From assembly GCF_001431595.1 (NCBI RefSeq), contig NZ_LDJO01000066.1:1-32263 (forward strand): a DNA stretch of 32,263 nucleotides, given 5' to 3'. The notes beneath the pieces are model-generated. The model had not been told where the DNA came from and searched no databases. It saw only the letters and a program-made list of their open reading frames with translations. This DNA is from Stenotrophomonas acidaminiphila. Its GTDB lineage: Bacteria; Pseudomonadota; Gammaproteobacteria; Xanthomonadales; Xanthomonadaceae. Shown here one piece after another: positions 8,298 to 17,170 of the stretch (the first letter of the stretch is position 1; each line of letters starts with the position of its first letter). Made by a program: the position numbers and the translations under genes.

Positions 8298-9500
8298 ATG
8301 CGCATCGCTGCCCCGTCACTGGAGCTCAACGCGGTCACCGGCAACGACCCGGCGAAGATCGACAAGGTCTCGCGCCAGCTCGAAGGCCAGTTCGCGCAGA
8401 TGCTGATCAAGAGCATGCGCGCGGCCAGCTTCGGCGACTCGCTGTTCCCCGGCGAGAACCAGATGTTCCGCGAGATGTACGACCAGCGCATTGCCGAGGC
8501 CATGACCAAGGGCCGTGGCCTGGGCCTGTCGACGATGATCGCGCGCCAGCTCGGCGGCACCGACAAGGCGACCCAGCCGCTGGACACCTCGCTGGTCCCG
8601 GCGGCGAAGGCCGCGCAGGCCTACCGGCTGCTGGCCCCTGCCGCCGCGACGGCGCCGATGGCGCTGCCGGGCCCCCAGGCCGCGCTCCAGGCGGATCCGC
8701 TGCAGGCCGATCCGCTGCAGGCCATGGCCAGCGCCCCGGCCATGCCGCAGGAGCAGATGCTGGACCTGATCGCCGGCCGCGACAGCGGCAGCCTGCATGC
8801 GGCCATCGGCGGCCGCGGCGTGGTCCCGGAAACCGCCGCGGCAACGGCCGACTGGGCCCTGGCCAACGACCGCTGGAGCGGCGTCGGTCCGGCCGCACCC
8901 CGTACCGATGGCGTGGACATGGCCACCGCCAACGCCGCCGCCGACCAGCTCGGCAAGCACACCCCGGAAGGCTTCGTCGCCAGCATCTGGCCGCATGCCG
9001 AGAAGGCCGCGCGCGAACTCGGCGTCGATCCGCGTGCGCTGGTCGCGCAGGCCGCGCTGGAGACCGGTTGGGGCCGCCGCCACATCAAGCGCGACAACGG
9101 CAGCAGCAGCCACAACCTGTTCGGCATCAAGGCCAGCGGCTGGAAGGGCGAGAGCGCCAGCGCCGCGACCCACGAGTACGTCGACGGCCAGCGCCAGAGC
9201 CAGACCGCGCGCTTCCGTGCCTACGAGTCGCCGGCCGAGAGCTTCGGCGACTACGTGCGCATGCTCAAGAACAGCCCGCGTTACCAGGCCGCGCTCAAGG
9301 CCGGCAGCGACGTGCGCGGTTTTGCACAGGGCTTGCAACGTGCCGGGTATGCAACCGATCCGGGCTACGCCGCCAAGATCGCCGCCATCGCCGCCGGTCC
9401 GACCATCGACCGCGCCGTGGCCGCCATCGGCCAGGCCGGCACCCGCCTCGGCCAGACCTTCGCCCAAGCCGCCGGCCTGGCCGGCATCACCCGCCGTTGA
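8298..9500 (+). CDS. flgJ: FlgJ, rod-binding protein with peptidoglycan hydrolase domain
   Basis: Caps the rod and opens the peptidoglycan layer for it. The 400-residue protein has an N-terminal rod-binding domain (about 10-105, QLEGQFAQMLIKSMRAASFG and FREMYDQRIAEAMTKGRGLG) and a C-terminal GH73-type glucosaminidase/muramidase domain (about 225-375). The latter has the putative catalytic Glu255 in QAALETGWG, followed by NLFGIKA and RAYESPAESFGDYVRML. The linker (about 108-220) is Ala/Pro-rich and contains a two-copy QADPL repeat at 8688-8717. It begins 2 bp after the flgI stop. Confidence 0.95.
   Translation: MRIAAPSLELNAVTGNDPAKIDKVSRQLEGQFAQMLIKSMRAASFGDSLFPGENQMFREMYDQRIAEAMTKGRGLGLSTMIARQLGGTDKATQPLDTSLVPAAKAAQAYRLLAPAAATAPMALPGPQAALQADPLQADPLQAMASAPAMPQEQMLDLIAGRDSGSLHAAIGGRGVVPETAAATADWALANDRWSGVGPAAPRTDGVDMATANAAADQLGKHTPEGFVASIWPHAEKAARELGVDPRALVAQAALETGWGRRHIKRDNGSSSHNLFGIKASGWKGESASAATHEYVDGQRQSQTARFRAYESPAESFGDYVRMLKNSPRYQAALKAGSDVRGFAQGLQRAGYATDPGYAAKIAAIAAGPTIDRAVAAIGQAGTRLGQTFAQAAGLAGITRR
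8688..8717 (+). repeat. 15-bp tandem repeat in the FlgJ linker
   Basis: Two copies of CAGGC(G/C)GATCCGCTG encode QADPL-QADPL inside the disordered linker between the two FlgJ domains. The unit is a multiple of three, so copy-number change would alter linker length without a frameshift. Confidence 0.7.
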
Positions 9501-9511
9501 GATAGAACCCG

Positions 9512-11395
9512 ATGTCCAGTGTCCTCTCCACCGGTAGCAGCGCCCTCCTCGCCTTCCAGCGGGCGCTGGCGACCGTCAGCCACAACGTGGCCAACATCAA
9601 GACCGACGGCTACAGCCGGCAGAAGGTCGATTTCGCCACGCGCAACCCCACCGACTTGGGCTATGGCGACGTCGGCAACGGCACCCGCATCACCGACATC
9701 CGCCGCGTGGCCGACCAGCTGGCGATCTCGCGCCTGCTCGACAGCAGCGGCGAACTGGCCCGGCTGAAGCAGCTTTCCGGGCTGGCCGACCGGGTGGATG
9801 CGTTGTTCTCCGACAGCGCGACCAACCTCAATGGCATCTGGTCCAACTTCTTCGATTCGGTCAGCGGCCTGTCGGCCAACGCCGCCGGCACCGCCGACCG
9901 CCGCAGCATGCTCGACAACGCCAACGACCTGGTCAACCGCTTCAAGCAGTTGAACGGCAACCTGGACACCCTCGGCAACGAGGTCAACAACGGCCTGATC
10001 GCCGGCACCGGCGAGATCAACCGCCTGGCCCGGGAGATCGCGCAGATCAACAGCACCATCGGCGGCGACATCACCGGCGTCGCGCCGGACCTGCTCGATC
10101 GCCGCGACCAGCTGATCACCCAGCTGGTGGGCTACACCGGTGGCACCGCCGTCATCCAGGATGGCGGCATCATGAACGTGTACTCGGCCGGCGGCCATGC
10201 GCTGGTGGTCGGCGGCACCGCCTCGCAGGTCACCACCGTGGCCGATCCTTACCAGCCCGAACGCCTGCAGCTGGCGCTCAAGACCCAGGGCCAGACCATC
10301 GTCCTGGATGGCAAGGCGCTGGGCGGCAGCATCGGCGGCCTGCTCGAATTCCGCGACACCGTGCTGACCCCGGCGCAGGCCGAACTCGGCCGCATCGCCG
10401 TCGGCCTGGCGCAGGCGTTCAACGAGAGCCACCGCGAAGGCATGGACCTGTACGGCGACATGGGCGTGGATTTCTTCAGCCTCGCCCCGCCCAAGGTCGC
10501 CGCGCACAGCGGCAACAGCAGCACCAGCACCGCCACGCTCAGCGCCAGCTATGGCGACGTCGCCGCGCTGGACGGCCAGAACCTGCAGCTGCGTTTCGAC
10601 GGCAGCAGCTGGGTGGCCACCCGCACCGACACCGGCGCCCAGGTGCCGATGAGCGGCAGCGGCAGCGCCGCCGATCCGTTCGTGGTCAACGGCATCGAAC
10701 TGGTGGTCGGCGGCACCCCGGCGCTGAACGACCGTTTCCTGGTGCAGCCCACCGCGGCCGCGCCCGGCGGGCTGGCGGTGGCGATCACCGACCCGTCGCG
10801 CATCGCCGCCGCCAATCCGGTGCGTGCCAAGGCCGACCTCGGCAACGTCGGCACCGGCGTGGCCGGCAAGCTCGACATCACCGATGCCGCCAATGGCGCC
10901 CTGCTCGACCCGGTCAGCATCGATTTCATCGACGCCAACAACTACACCATCAACGGTGGCCCGCCGCTGCCCTACACGCCCGGCCAGACCATCGCCGCCA
11001 ACGGCTGGAGCCTGGTGCTCGACGGCAAGCCTGCCGCCGGCGATACCTTCACCGTGTCGCGCACCCAGGCCGGTTCCAGCGACAACGGCAACGCCACGCG
11101 CATGGCCGGGGTCGAGGAGGCCAAGGCCTTCAACGGCGGCACCGTGACGCTCAACGGCGCGCTGGGCGGGCTGACCACGCAGATCGGCGCAGCCGCGCGT
11201 GCGGCCGACTACTCGCTGCAGGCGCAGCAGGTGATCAACGAAAACGCGCAGGCCACGCGCGATTCGATCTCCGGGGTGAACCTGGACGAGGAGGCGGCGG
11301 ACATGCTCCGCCTGCAACAGGCCTACCAGGCCGCCTCGCAGCTGATCTCCACGGCGGACACCATGTTCCAGTCGATCCTGCGGGCGGTGGGCTGA
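9512..11395 (+). CDS. flgK: FlgK, hook-filament junction protein 1 (HAP1)
   Basis: First of the two adaptor layers between hook and filament. The 627-residue protein has the N-terminal rod/hook-family motif (VSHNVANIKTDGYSRQKVDF), the FlgK helical region (VDALFSDSATNLNGIWSNFF and DSVSGLSANA), and the C-terminal D0 helix (GVNLDEEAADMLRLQQAYQA, ending with QLISTADTMFQSILRAVG). Length is within the family range. It lies 11 bp after flgJ and its TGA overlaps the flgL start by one base (TGATG), which suggests translational coupling. Confidence 0.96.
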   Translation: MSSVLSTGSSALLAFQRALATVSHNVANIKTDGYSRQKVDFATRNPTDLGYGDVGNGTRITDIRRVADQLAISRLLDSSGELARLKQLSGLADRVDALFSDSATNLNGIWSNFFDSVSGLSANAAGTADRRSMLDNANDLVNRFKQLNGNLDTLGNEVNNGLIAGTGEINRLAREIAQINSTIGGDITGVAPDLLDRRDQLITQLVGYTGGTAVIQDGGIMNVYSAGGHALVVGGTASQVTTVADPYQPERLQLALKTQGQTIVLDGKALGGSIGGLLEFRDTVLTPAQAELGRIAVGLAQAFNESHREGMDLYGDMGVDFFSLAPPKVAAHSGNSSTSTATLSASYGDVAALDGQNLQLRFDGSSWVATRTDTGAQVPMSGSGSAADPFVVNGIELVVGGTPALNDRFLVQPTAAAPGGLAVAITDPSRIAAANPVRAKADLGNVGTGVAGKLDITDAANGALLDPVSIDFIDANNYTINGGPPLPYTPGQTIAANGWSLVLDGKPAAGDTFTVSRTQAGSSDNGNATRMAGVEEAKAFNGGTVTLNGALGGLTTQIGAAARAADYSLQAQQVINENAQATRDSISGVNLDEEAADMLRLQQAYQAASQLISTADTMFQSILRAVG

Positions 11396-12597
11396 TGAAC
11401 AACCGCATCTCCAGCAGCATGATGTACGACCAGTCGGTGTTCCTGATGCTCGCCAAGCAGAGCAAGCTCAACCACCTGGAACGCCAGCTGGCCACCGGCC
11501 AGAAGCTGGTCTCCGCCAAGGACGACCCGGTCGCCTCCGGCACCGCCGTGGGCATGGACCGCATCCTGGCCGAACTGGACCAGCTGGGTTCGAACGCGGC
11601 GAACGTGCAGAACCGGCTGGGCCTGCAGGAAAACGCCCTGGCGCAGGCCGGCGAACTGCTGCAGCGGGTCTCCGACCTGGCCATCCAGTCCAACAACGCC
11701 GCGTTGTCGGCGGAGGACCGCAAGAGCGTGTCCGCCGAGCTGCGCTCGATCCGCGAGTCGCTGCTGTCGCTGGCCAACAGCACCGACGGCAACGGCCGCT
11801 TCCTGTTCGGTGGTACCGCCGACGGCGTGGCCCCGTTCTCGGCCAACAACGGCAGCATCCTGTACAACGGCGACCAGACCCAGCGCCAGGTCGAGGTCGC
11901 GCCCGGCAGCTTCGTGCAGGATGCCCTGCCCGGCAGCGAGATCTTCATGCGCATCCGCACCGGCGACGGCACCATCGACGGCAGCGCCGCGGCCGGCAAC
12001 ACCGGCCAGGCGGTGCTGACCGGCGCCAGCCGCGACGGCAGCGCCAGCTGGAATGGCGACAGCTACACGGTGCGCTTCACCGGCCCCGGCGCCTACGACA
12101 TCATCGACGGCGGCGGTGCCACGGTCGGCAGCGGCACCTATGCCGAGGGCGACGACATCGTCTTCCAGGGCCTGCGCGTACGCATGACCGGCGTGCCAGC
12201 GGCCGGCGACGAGTTCACGGTCGGCCAGGCCGGCAACCGCGATGTGTTCTCCACCATCGACCGCCTGTCCCAGGCGCTGCAGATGGACACTTCCACCCTC
12301 GCCGGCCGCACCGCGCAGCAGAACCTGCTGCAGTCGAGCCTGCGCGACGTGGCCCGCGCCTCGGAAAAGATGATCGATTCGCGCGCATCCGGTGGCGCGC
12401 AGCTCAGTGCCATCGACAACGCCGCCTCGCTGCGCGAGGCCAATGCCATCACCCTGAAGGATTCGCTTTCGCAGCTGCGTGACCTCGACTACGCCGAGGC
12501 CATCGGCCAGTACAAGCTCGAAGGCGCCGCCCTGCAGGCCGCACAGACCGTGTTCACGCAAATGCAGTCCATGTCGCTGTTCAACATGATCCGCTGA
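11395..12597 (+). CDS. flgL: FlgL, hook-filament junction protein 3 (HAP3)
   Basis: Second adaptor layer, directly below the flagellin filament. The 400-residue protein has the flagellin-like N-terminal helix ([20 protein letters not shown] and [20 protein letters not shown]), then [24 protein letters not shown] coiled segments with FLFGGTADG, and the flagellin-like C-terminal helix ([20 protein letters not shown] ending LFNMIR). It overlaps flgK by one base. The first flagellin gene follows after only 62 bp, with no clear promoter or terminator between them. Confidence 0.96.
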   Translation: MNNRISSSMMYDQSVFLMLAKQSKLNHLERQLATGQKLVSAKDDPVASGTAVGMDRILAELDQLGSNAANVQNRLGLQENALAQAGELLQRVSDLAIQSNNAALSAEDRKSVSAELRSIRESLLSLANSTDGNGRFLFGGTADGVAPFSANNGSILYNGDQTQRQVEVAPGSFVQDALPGSEIFMRIRTGDGTIDGSAAAGNTGQAVLTGASRDGSASWNGDSYTVRFTGPGAYDIIDGGGATVGSGTYAEGDDIVFQGLRVRMTGVPAAGDEFTVGQAGNRDVFSTIDRLSQALQMDTSTLAGRTAQQNLLQSSLRDVARASEKMIDSRASGGAQLSAIDNAASLREANAITLKDSLSQLRDLDYAEAIGQYKLEGAALQAAQTVFTQMQSMSLFNMIR

Positions 12598-12659
12598 TCC
12601 AGACAAACGCAAACCGCCTTCCCATATCACGCAAGACCCGAGCACAACGGAGAAGTCCC

Positions 12660-13898
12660 ATGGCACAAGTCATCAACACCAACATCATGTCGCTGAACGC
12701 CCAGCGCAACCTGAACACCAGCGGCAGCAGCCTGGCGACCAGCATCCAGCGTCTGTCCTCGGGCCTGCGCATCAACAGCGCCAAGGACGACGCCGCCGGT
12801 CTGGCGATTTCCGAGCGCTTCACCACCCAGATCCGCGGCCTGGACGTTGCCACCCGCAACGCCAACGACGGCATCTCGCTGGCGCAGACCGCCGAAGGCG
12901 CGATGGTCGAGATCAGCAGCAACCTGCAGCGCATCCGCGAACTGGCGGTGCAGTCGGCCAACGCCACCAACTCCAGCAGCGACCGCGACGCGCTCAACGC
13001 CGAAGTACAGCAGCTGCTGAGCGAGATCGACCGCGTCGCCAACCAGACCAGCTTCAACGGCACCAAGCTGCTGGACGGCAGCTTCACCGGCGCGCTGTTC
13101 CAGGTCGGCGCCGACGCCGGCCAGACCATCGCGGTGAACAGCATCGTCGATGCCAACATCGACCAGCTGGGCCGTGCCGGCTTCGCCGACACCGTCAGCG
13201 GCGCCGGCGTCGGCGGCACCGCGGCCACCGCCTCGGGCGCGATCAAGGGCATCGCCGTGTCGATCCGCGCCGCCGGCGCCCCGGCCGGCGCCGCCGGTGT
13301 CACCACCATCACCCTGGACGACGTCAAGATCGAAGTGGGCGACGATGCCGCGGCCGTGCAGAAGAAGATCGCCCAGGCGTTCAACAACAAGCTCGACCAG
13401 ACCGGGCTGTACGCCGAGGTCAGCGGCGGCAACATCAGGCTGACCTCGCTCAAGGCCGGCCAGGACTTCGAGGGCGTGAGCAACGGCACCCTCAGCGGCG
13501 GCACCGGCATCACCCTGTCGCTGGCCGCCGACCTGCCGGCCTCGGTGGCCTCGGCCGGCACCGCAGCGGCCGGCGGTGGCATCAACCACCTGGAGAACCT
13601 GGACATCTCCAATTTCGCCGGCGCCCAGCGCGCACTCGAAATCGTGGACAAGTCGCTGACCGCGGTCAGCGGCTCGCGCGCGGAGATGGGCGCCATCCAG
13701 AACCGCTTCACCTCCACCATCGCCAACCTGTCCACCACCTCGGAGAACCTGTCCGCTTCGCGCAGCCGCATCCGCGACGCCGACTACGCCAAGGAAACGG
13801 CCGAGATGACCCGCACGCAGATCCTGCAGCAGGCAGGCACCGCGATGCTGGCCCAGGCCAACCAGGTCCCGCAGAACGTGCTCAACCTGCTCAAGTAG
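12660..13898 (+). CDS. fliC: Flagellin, first paralogue
   Basis: Filament subunit. The 412-residue protein has conserved D0/D1 termini ([20 protein letters not shown] and the C-terminal [20 protein letters not shown]) and a variable centre with a flagellin IN-type motif ([20 protein letters not shown]). The flg22-equivalent segment (from residue 30, [19 protein letters not shown]) carries Asp43. Its first about 160 codons are nearly identical to those of the second flagellin 1.5 kb downstream, while the middles differ. No good sigma-28 or sigma-54 promoter is visible in the 62-bp gap after flgL, so it may be read through from flgKL. A strong terminator follows. Confidence 0.95.
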   Translation: MAQVINTNIMSLNAQRNLNTSGSSLATSIQRLSSGLRINSAKDDAAGLAISERFTTQIRGLDVATRNANDGISLAQTAEGAMVEISSNLQRIRELAVQSANATNSSSDRDALNAEVQQLLSEIDRVANQTSFNGTKLLDGSFTGALFQVGADAGQTIAVNSIVDANIDQLGRAGFADTVSGAGVGGTAATASGAIKGIAVSIRAAGAPAGAAGVTTITLDDVKIEVGDDAAAVQKKIAQAFNNKLDQTGLYAEVSGGNIRLTSLKAGQDFEGVSNGTLSGGTGITLSLAADLPASVASAGTAAAGGGINHLENLDISNFAGAQRALEIVDKSLTAVSGSRAEMGAIQNRFTSTIANLSTTSENLSASRSRIRDADYAKETAEMTRTQILQQAGTAMLAQANQVPQNVLNLLK

Positions 13899-13922
13899 GC
13901 CGGCACCGGAAGCGGCAGGAAG

Positions 13923-13954
13923 CAGAGCCCCGGCACGCCCGGGGCTCTGTCTTT
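13923..13954 (+). terminator. Rho-independent-type terminator after the first flagellin
   Basis: A perfect 11-bp stem (CAGAGCCCCGG / CCGGGGCTCTG) with a 5-nt loop is followed by TCTTT. It begins 25 bp after the flagellin stop. Confidence 0.8.
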
Positions 13955-13987
13955 CCGGGGGACGGCCGCACCGGCGGTGGAAAAAAC

Positions 13988-14021
13988 AACGGCGCTGGAA
14001 CCCTGGGTTCCAGCGCCGTTT
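13988..14021 (+). terminator. second hairpin in the flagellin gap
   Basis: A perfect 15-bp stem (AACGGCGCTGGAACC / GGTTCCAGCGCCGTT) with a 3-nt loop, preceded by A6 and followed by TTT. It could work as a terminator in either direction. It directly follows the first terminator. Confidence 0.65.
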
Positions 14022-14050
14022 CCGTATGACGCATGCATCCGGAAGCATCC

Positions 14051-14072
14051 ACGGATCGTGCGATCCGTTTTT
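14051..14072 (+). terminator. third, short hairpin with T-run in the flagellin gap
   Basis: ACGGATC-GTGC-GATCCGT forms a 7-bp stem followed by TTTT, 13 bp before the sigma-28 promoter of the second flagellin. With the two hairpins upstream it would insulate that promoter from read-through. Confidence 0.55.
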
Positions 14073-14084
14073 CCGGGCAGGCCC

Positions 14085-14111
14085 TAAAGCTGCCGGGGAT
14101 GCTGCCGTTAT
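14085..14111 (+). promoter_or_regulatory. sigma-28 (FliA) promoter of the second flagellin
   Basis: TAAAGCTG, 11 bp, GCCGTTAT is close to the FliA consensus (TAAAGTTT-N11-GCCGATAA) with exact spacing. Transcription would start near 14118, giving a leader of about 94 nt to the ATG. Confidence 0.85.
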
Positions 14112-14211
14112 TGGTATCAGCAGCGGTACTGCGGCGCCCTACGCCACTCCACTGCACTCAGTACCGGTCAGGTTGAGCTGCCGGATCAAACGCCAAAAAG
14201 GAATCCGAATC

Positions 14212-15459
14212 ATGGCACAAGTCATCAACACCAACATCATGTCGCTGAACGCCCAGCGCAACCTGAACACCAGCGCCACCAGCCTGGCGACCAGCATCCA
14301 GCGCCTGTCCTCGGGCATGCGCATCAACAGCGCCAAGGATGACGCCGCCGGCCTGGCGATTTCCGAGCGCTTCACCACCCAGATCCGCGGCCTGGACGTT
14401 GCCACCCGCAACGCCAACGACGGCATCTCGCTGGCGCAGACCGCCGAAGGCGCTATGGTCGAAATCGGCAACAACCTGCAGCGTATCCGCGAACTGGCCG
14501 TGCAGTCGGCCAACGCCACCAACTCCGGCACCGACCGCGACGCGCTGAACGCCGAAGTCAACCAGCTGCTGAAGGAAATCGACCGCGTCGCCAACCAGAC
14601 CAGCTTCAACGGCACCAAGCTGCTGGACGGCAGCTTCACCGGCGCGCTGTTCCAGGTCGGCGCCGACGCCGGCCAGACCATCGGCATCAACAACATCGTC
14701 GATTCGCGCACCGCCAACCTGGGCAAGATGAACTTCGCCTCCGACACCACCGCCGTCAACGTGGTTGCCGCGACCGCTTCGGGCGTCGCCGCCGCCGCCG
14801 GCAAGATCTCCGGCGTCCAGATCAGCGTGCAGCAGGTCGGCGCCAGCGCGGCGCAGACGATCAACATCGACGACGTCAAGTTCAATGCCGGCGACAGCGT
14901 CAAGACCATCAACCAGAAGGTCGCCACCGCCATCAACGACAAGATGGACCAGACCGGCGTCTACGCCACCCTGGACAGCGCCGGCGCGGTCAAGCTGCAG
15001 GCGGTCAAGGGCAACCAGTACACCACCGGCTTCACCTTCGGCACCATCACCGACGCCGTCACCGGCCAGGCCACCGGCGTGACCGCGGGTGCCACCGCCT
15101 TCACCGCCCAGACCGCCGCCGCGGTGACCGCCCCGGCCCAGGAAACGGTCGCCGGCAAGATGGACATCTCCTCCTTCGTCGGCGCCCAGCGCGCCCTGGA
15201 AGTGGTGGACAAGGCGCTGACCGCGGTCAACAGCTCGCGCGCCGACATGGGTGCGATCCAGAACCGCTTCAGCTCCACCATCGCCAACCTGGCCACCACC
15301 TCGGAAAACCTGTCCGCTTCGCGCAGCCGCATCCGCGACGCCGACTACGCCAAGGAAACGGCCGAGATGACCCGCACGCAGATCCTGCAGCAGGCCGGTA
15401 CCGCGATGCTGAGCCAGGCCAACAGCTCGACCCAGAACGTGCTCAGCCTGCTGCGCTGA
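14212..15459 (+). CDS. fliC: Flagellin, second paralogue
   Basis: Filament subunit of 415 residues. The ends are near-identical to the first flagellin ([20 protein letters not shown] at the start, [20 protein letters not shown] and VLSLLR at the end), but the centre (about residues 165-320) is distinct and Thr/Ala-rich, including [20 protein letters not shown], a plausible surface-exposed, glycosylatable D2-like region. The flg22-equivalent segment carries Asp43 and Met36. The frame is open from 14026, but ATG 14212 starts the conserved N-terminus and lies downstream of its sigma-28 promoter. It is probably the main flagellin, since it alone has a strong dedicated promoter. Confidence 0.95.
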   Translation: MAQVINTNIMSLNAQRNLNTSATSLATSIQRLSSGMRINSAKDDAAGLAISERFTTQIRGLDVATRNANDGISLAQTAEGAMVEIGNNLQRIRELAVQSANATNSGTDRDALNAEVNQLLKEIDRVANQTSFNGTKLLDGSFTGALFQVGADAGQTIGINNIVDSRTANLGKMNFASDTTAVNVVAATASGVAAAAGKISGVQISVQQVGASAAQTINIDDVKFNAGDSVKTINQKVATAINDKMDQTGVYATLDSAGAVKLQAVKGNQYTTGFTFGTITDAVTGQATGVTAGATAFTAQTAAAVTAPAQETVAGKMDISSFVGAQRALEVVDKALTAVNSSRADMGAIQNRFSSTIANLATTSENLSASRSRIRDADYAKETAEMTRTQILQQAGTAMLSQANSSTQNVLSLLR

Positions 15460-15492
15460 TCCGTCGGGGTCAGCCCGACCAGGCCATGACCC

Positions 15493-15522
15493 GAAGCCCC
15501 CGCCAGCGATGGCGGGGGCTTC
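15493..15522 (+). terminator. terminator after the second flagellin
   Basis: A perfect 13-bp stem (GAAGCCCCCGCCA / TGGCGGGGGCTTC) with a GCGA tetraloop starts 33 bp after the flagellin stop and is followed by ATCCATTT. Confidence 0.8.
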
Positions 15523-15581
15523 ATCCATTTGCAGCCGCGAAGGCCGCCGCCCGGTCCGGCGGCGGGCCCCGGGGGCGCTCC

Positions 15582-15597
15582 CGGCACGGGACTTGCA
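15582..15597 (+). promoter_or_regulatory. sigma-54 promoter of fliD
   Basis: CGGCACG-GGAC-TTGCA matches the sigma-54 consensus with correct spacing. Transcription would start near 15608, upstream of a second, sigma-28 promoter for the same gene. Confidence 0.88.
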
Positions 15598-15628
15598 CCC
15601 AAGGCGGGACCCAAAGCCGTCCCCGGGC

Positions 15629-15655
15629 TAAAGAAGCCCTGGCACGTGCCGATAT
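15629..15655 (+). promoter_or_regulatory. sigma-28 (FliA) promoter of fliD
   Basis: TAAAGAAG, 11 bp, GCCGATAT is an excellent FliA site with exact spacing. It lies 32 bp downstream of the sigma-54 promoter and about 45 bp before the fliD ATG. Confidence 0.88.
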
Positions 15656-15699
15656 CCGGGATGCCTGCAAGGGTGTCCATTTGCGCAAAAGGAATCCAG

Positions 15700-17061
15700 A
15701 TGGCCTCGTCCTCCCTCTCCGTCGTCGGCTCCGGCCTGGACATCCCCACCCTCGTCTCGCAGCTGGTCGCCAACGAGCGCAAGCCGGCCGCCGACCGCAT
15801 CAACACCCAGGGATCGACGGTCACCGCCAAACTTTCGGCGCTGGGCAGCATCAAGAGCTCGCTGAGCAGCATGCAGTCGGCGCTGGATGCGCTGGTCAAG
15901 GGCGCCAGCAACCAGGCCTACAAGACCTCGGTTCCGGAAGGCAGCGGCTTCGGCGCGACCGTGGTGACCGATGCCACCACCGGCAAGACCCTGGCGGTGG
16001 CCGGCTCCTACAACGTCGAAGTGCTGAGCCTCGCGCAACCGCAGAAGCTCAGTTCCGGGGCGTTCGCCGCCGATGCGGCGGTCGGTGACGGCACCCTGAA
16101 GATCGTCTGGGACGACAAGTCGATCGACGTCGAGATCAAGCCCGGCAGCACCCTGGCCGACATCGCCGCGGCGATCAACAAGAGCGCCAACGGCAAGGGC
16201 GTCAACGCCACCGTCATCACCGCCAGCGACGGCCAGCACCTGGTGCTCAATGCCGTGGACGCGGGCACCAAGGGCGCCCTGACCGTCTCGGCCAGCGGCG
16301 GCAACGGCGGGCTTTCCGCCCTGACCTGGGACGGCACCAGCGGCGGCCTCGCCCAGACCGTGGCCGCCACCAATGCCCGGGTGCGGGTGGACGGCTTCGA
16401 ACGCGAGTCCAGCAGCAACAGCATCAGCGACCTGATCCCCGGCATCACCCTCAACCTGAACAAGGCCGAGGAAGGCACCACCAGGACCCTGACCGTCAGC
16501 CAGGACAACGCGCCGCTGAAGATCAACCTGCAGGCCTTCGTCAGCGCCTACAACGCCTCGGTCAACCTGCTCAAGAACTCCAGCGCCTACGACGCCACCA
16601 ACAAGCGCGCATCGACCCTGACCGGCGACTCGCTGGTGCGCGGCCTGCAGCAGCAGCTGCGCGGCCAGCTCAGCGCCAACGTCGTGGACATGAAGGCGCT
16701 GGGGCTGACCATCAACACCGACGGCACCCTGGCGCTGAATGCCAGCACGTTCGACAAGACCCTGGCCGAGAACCCGAACGCGGCCGCGCGCCTGCTGGGC
16801 AAGGACGGCACCCTGTCCGACGGCCTGTCCAAGCTGCTCAAGAGCAACCTGGACACCGGCACCGGCACCCTGACCCTGCGTACCGACGCGCTCAACAAGC
16901 AGATCAAGAAGCTGGAAAAGGACCTGGACGACCTCGACGCGCGCATGGAGAAGGTGTCGGCGCGCTACACCCGGCAGTTCACCGCGATGGACTCGCTGGT
17001 CGCGCAGATGCAGGGCACCAGCAACTACCTTGCCCAGCAGCTTGCTGCACTGCAGAAATAA
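15700..17061 (+). CDS. fliD: FliD, flagellar filament cap (HAP2)
   Basis: Caps the filament and folds incoming flagellin. The 453-residue protein begins MASSSLSVVGSGLDIPTLVS and has the FliD_N region (SALGSIKSSLSSMQSALDAL), a flagellin IN-like motif (DVEIKPGSTLADIAAAINKS) and the FliD_C region ending in a coiled coil (LNKQIKKLEKDLDDLDARME) with FTAMDSLVAQMQGTSNYLAQ. ATG 15700 follows AAAAGGAA 6-13 bp upstream and lies just after two promoters of different sigma class. The frame is open upstream through the promoter region, which is therefore non-coding. Confidence 0.96.
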   Translation: MASSSLSVVGSGLDIPTLVSQLVANERKPAADRINTQGSTVTAKLSALGSIKSSLSSMQSALDALVKGASNQAYKTSVPEGSGFGATVVTDATTGKTLAVAGSYNVEVLSLAQPQKLSSGAFAADAAVGDGTLKIVWDDKSIDVEIKPGSTLADIAAAINKSANGKGVNATVITASDGQHLVLNAVDAGTKGALTVSASGGNGGLSALTWDGTSGGLAQTVAATNARVRVDGFERESSSNSISDLIPGITLNLNKAEEGTTRTLTVSQDNAPLKINLQAFVSAYNASVNLLKNSSAYDATNKRASTLTGDSLVRGLQQQLRGQLSANVVDMKALGLTINTDGTLALNASTFDKTLAENPNAAARLLGKDGTLSDGLSKLLKSNLDTGTGTLTLRTDALNKQIKKLEKDLDDLDARMEKVSARYTRQFTAMDSLVAQMQGTSNYLAQQLAALQK

Positions 17062-17072
17062 TCGTCCGTCAT

Positions 17073-17100
17073 TCAAGTAAACGGCCATGACGGCCGATAC
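17073..17100 (+). promoter_or_regulatory. sigma-28-like promoter of fliS
   Basis: TCAAGTAA, 12 bp, GCCGATAC begins 12 bp after the fliD stop. The -10 is one base from consensus; the -35 resembles the pseudomonad TCAAG form and the spacing is one base longer than the classical site. It would give fliS-fliT-PilZ their own late promoter. Confidence 0.6.
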
Positions 17101-17170
17101 ACGGATACCACCCCATCATTGCCGACGCCGCCCGGACCGCGCGCCGGACAGGTCCCAGGAGACTCTCACC

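Larger units (their letters stand above)
13899..14211 (+). other. 313-bp intergenic region between the two flagellins
   Basis: It holds, in order, three hairpins (13923, 13988, 14051), a sigma-28 promoter (14085) and an untranslated leader ending in a GGAATCC segment before the second flagellin. I see no coding potential in it. Confidence 0.8.

Noticed and set aside
12605..12640. Possible sigma-28 site before the first flagellin (CAAACGCA ... CATATCAC)
   Set aside because: Too few matches to GCCGATAA, well below the quality of the sites at 14085 and 15629.
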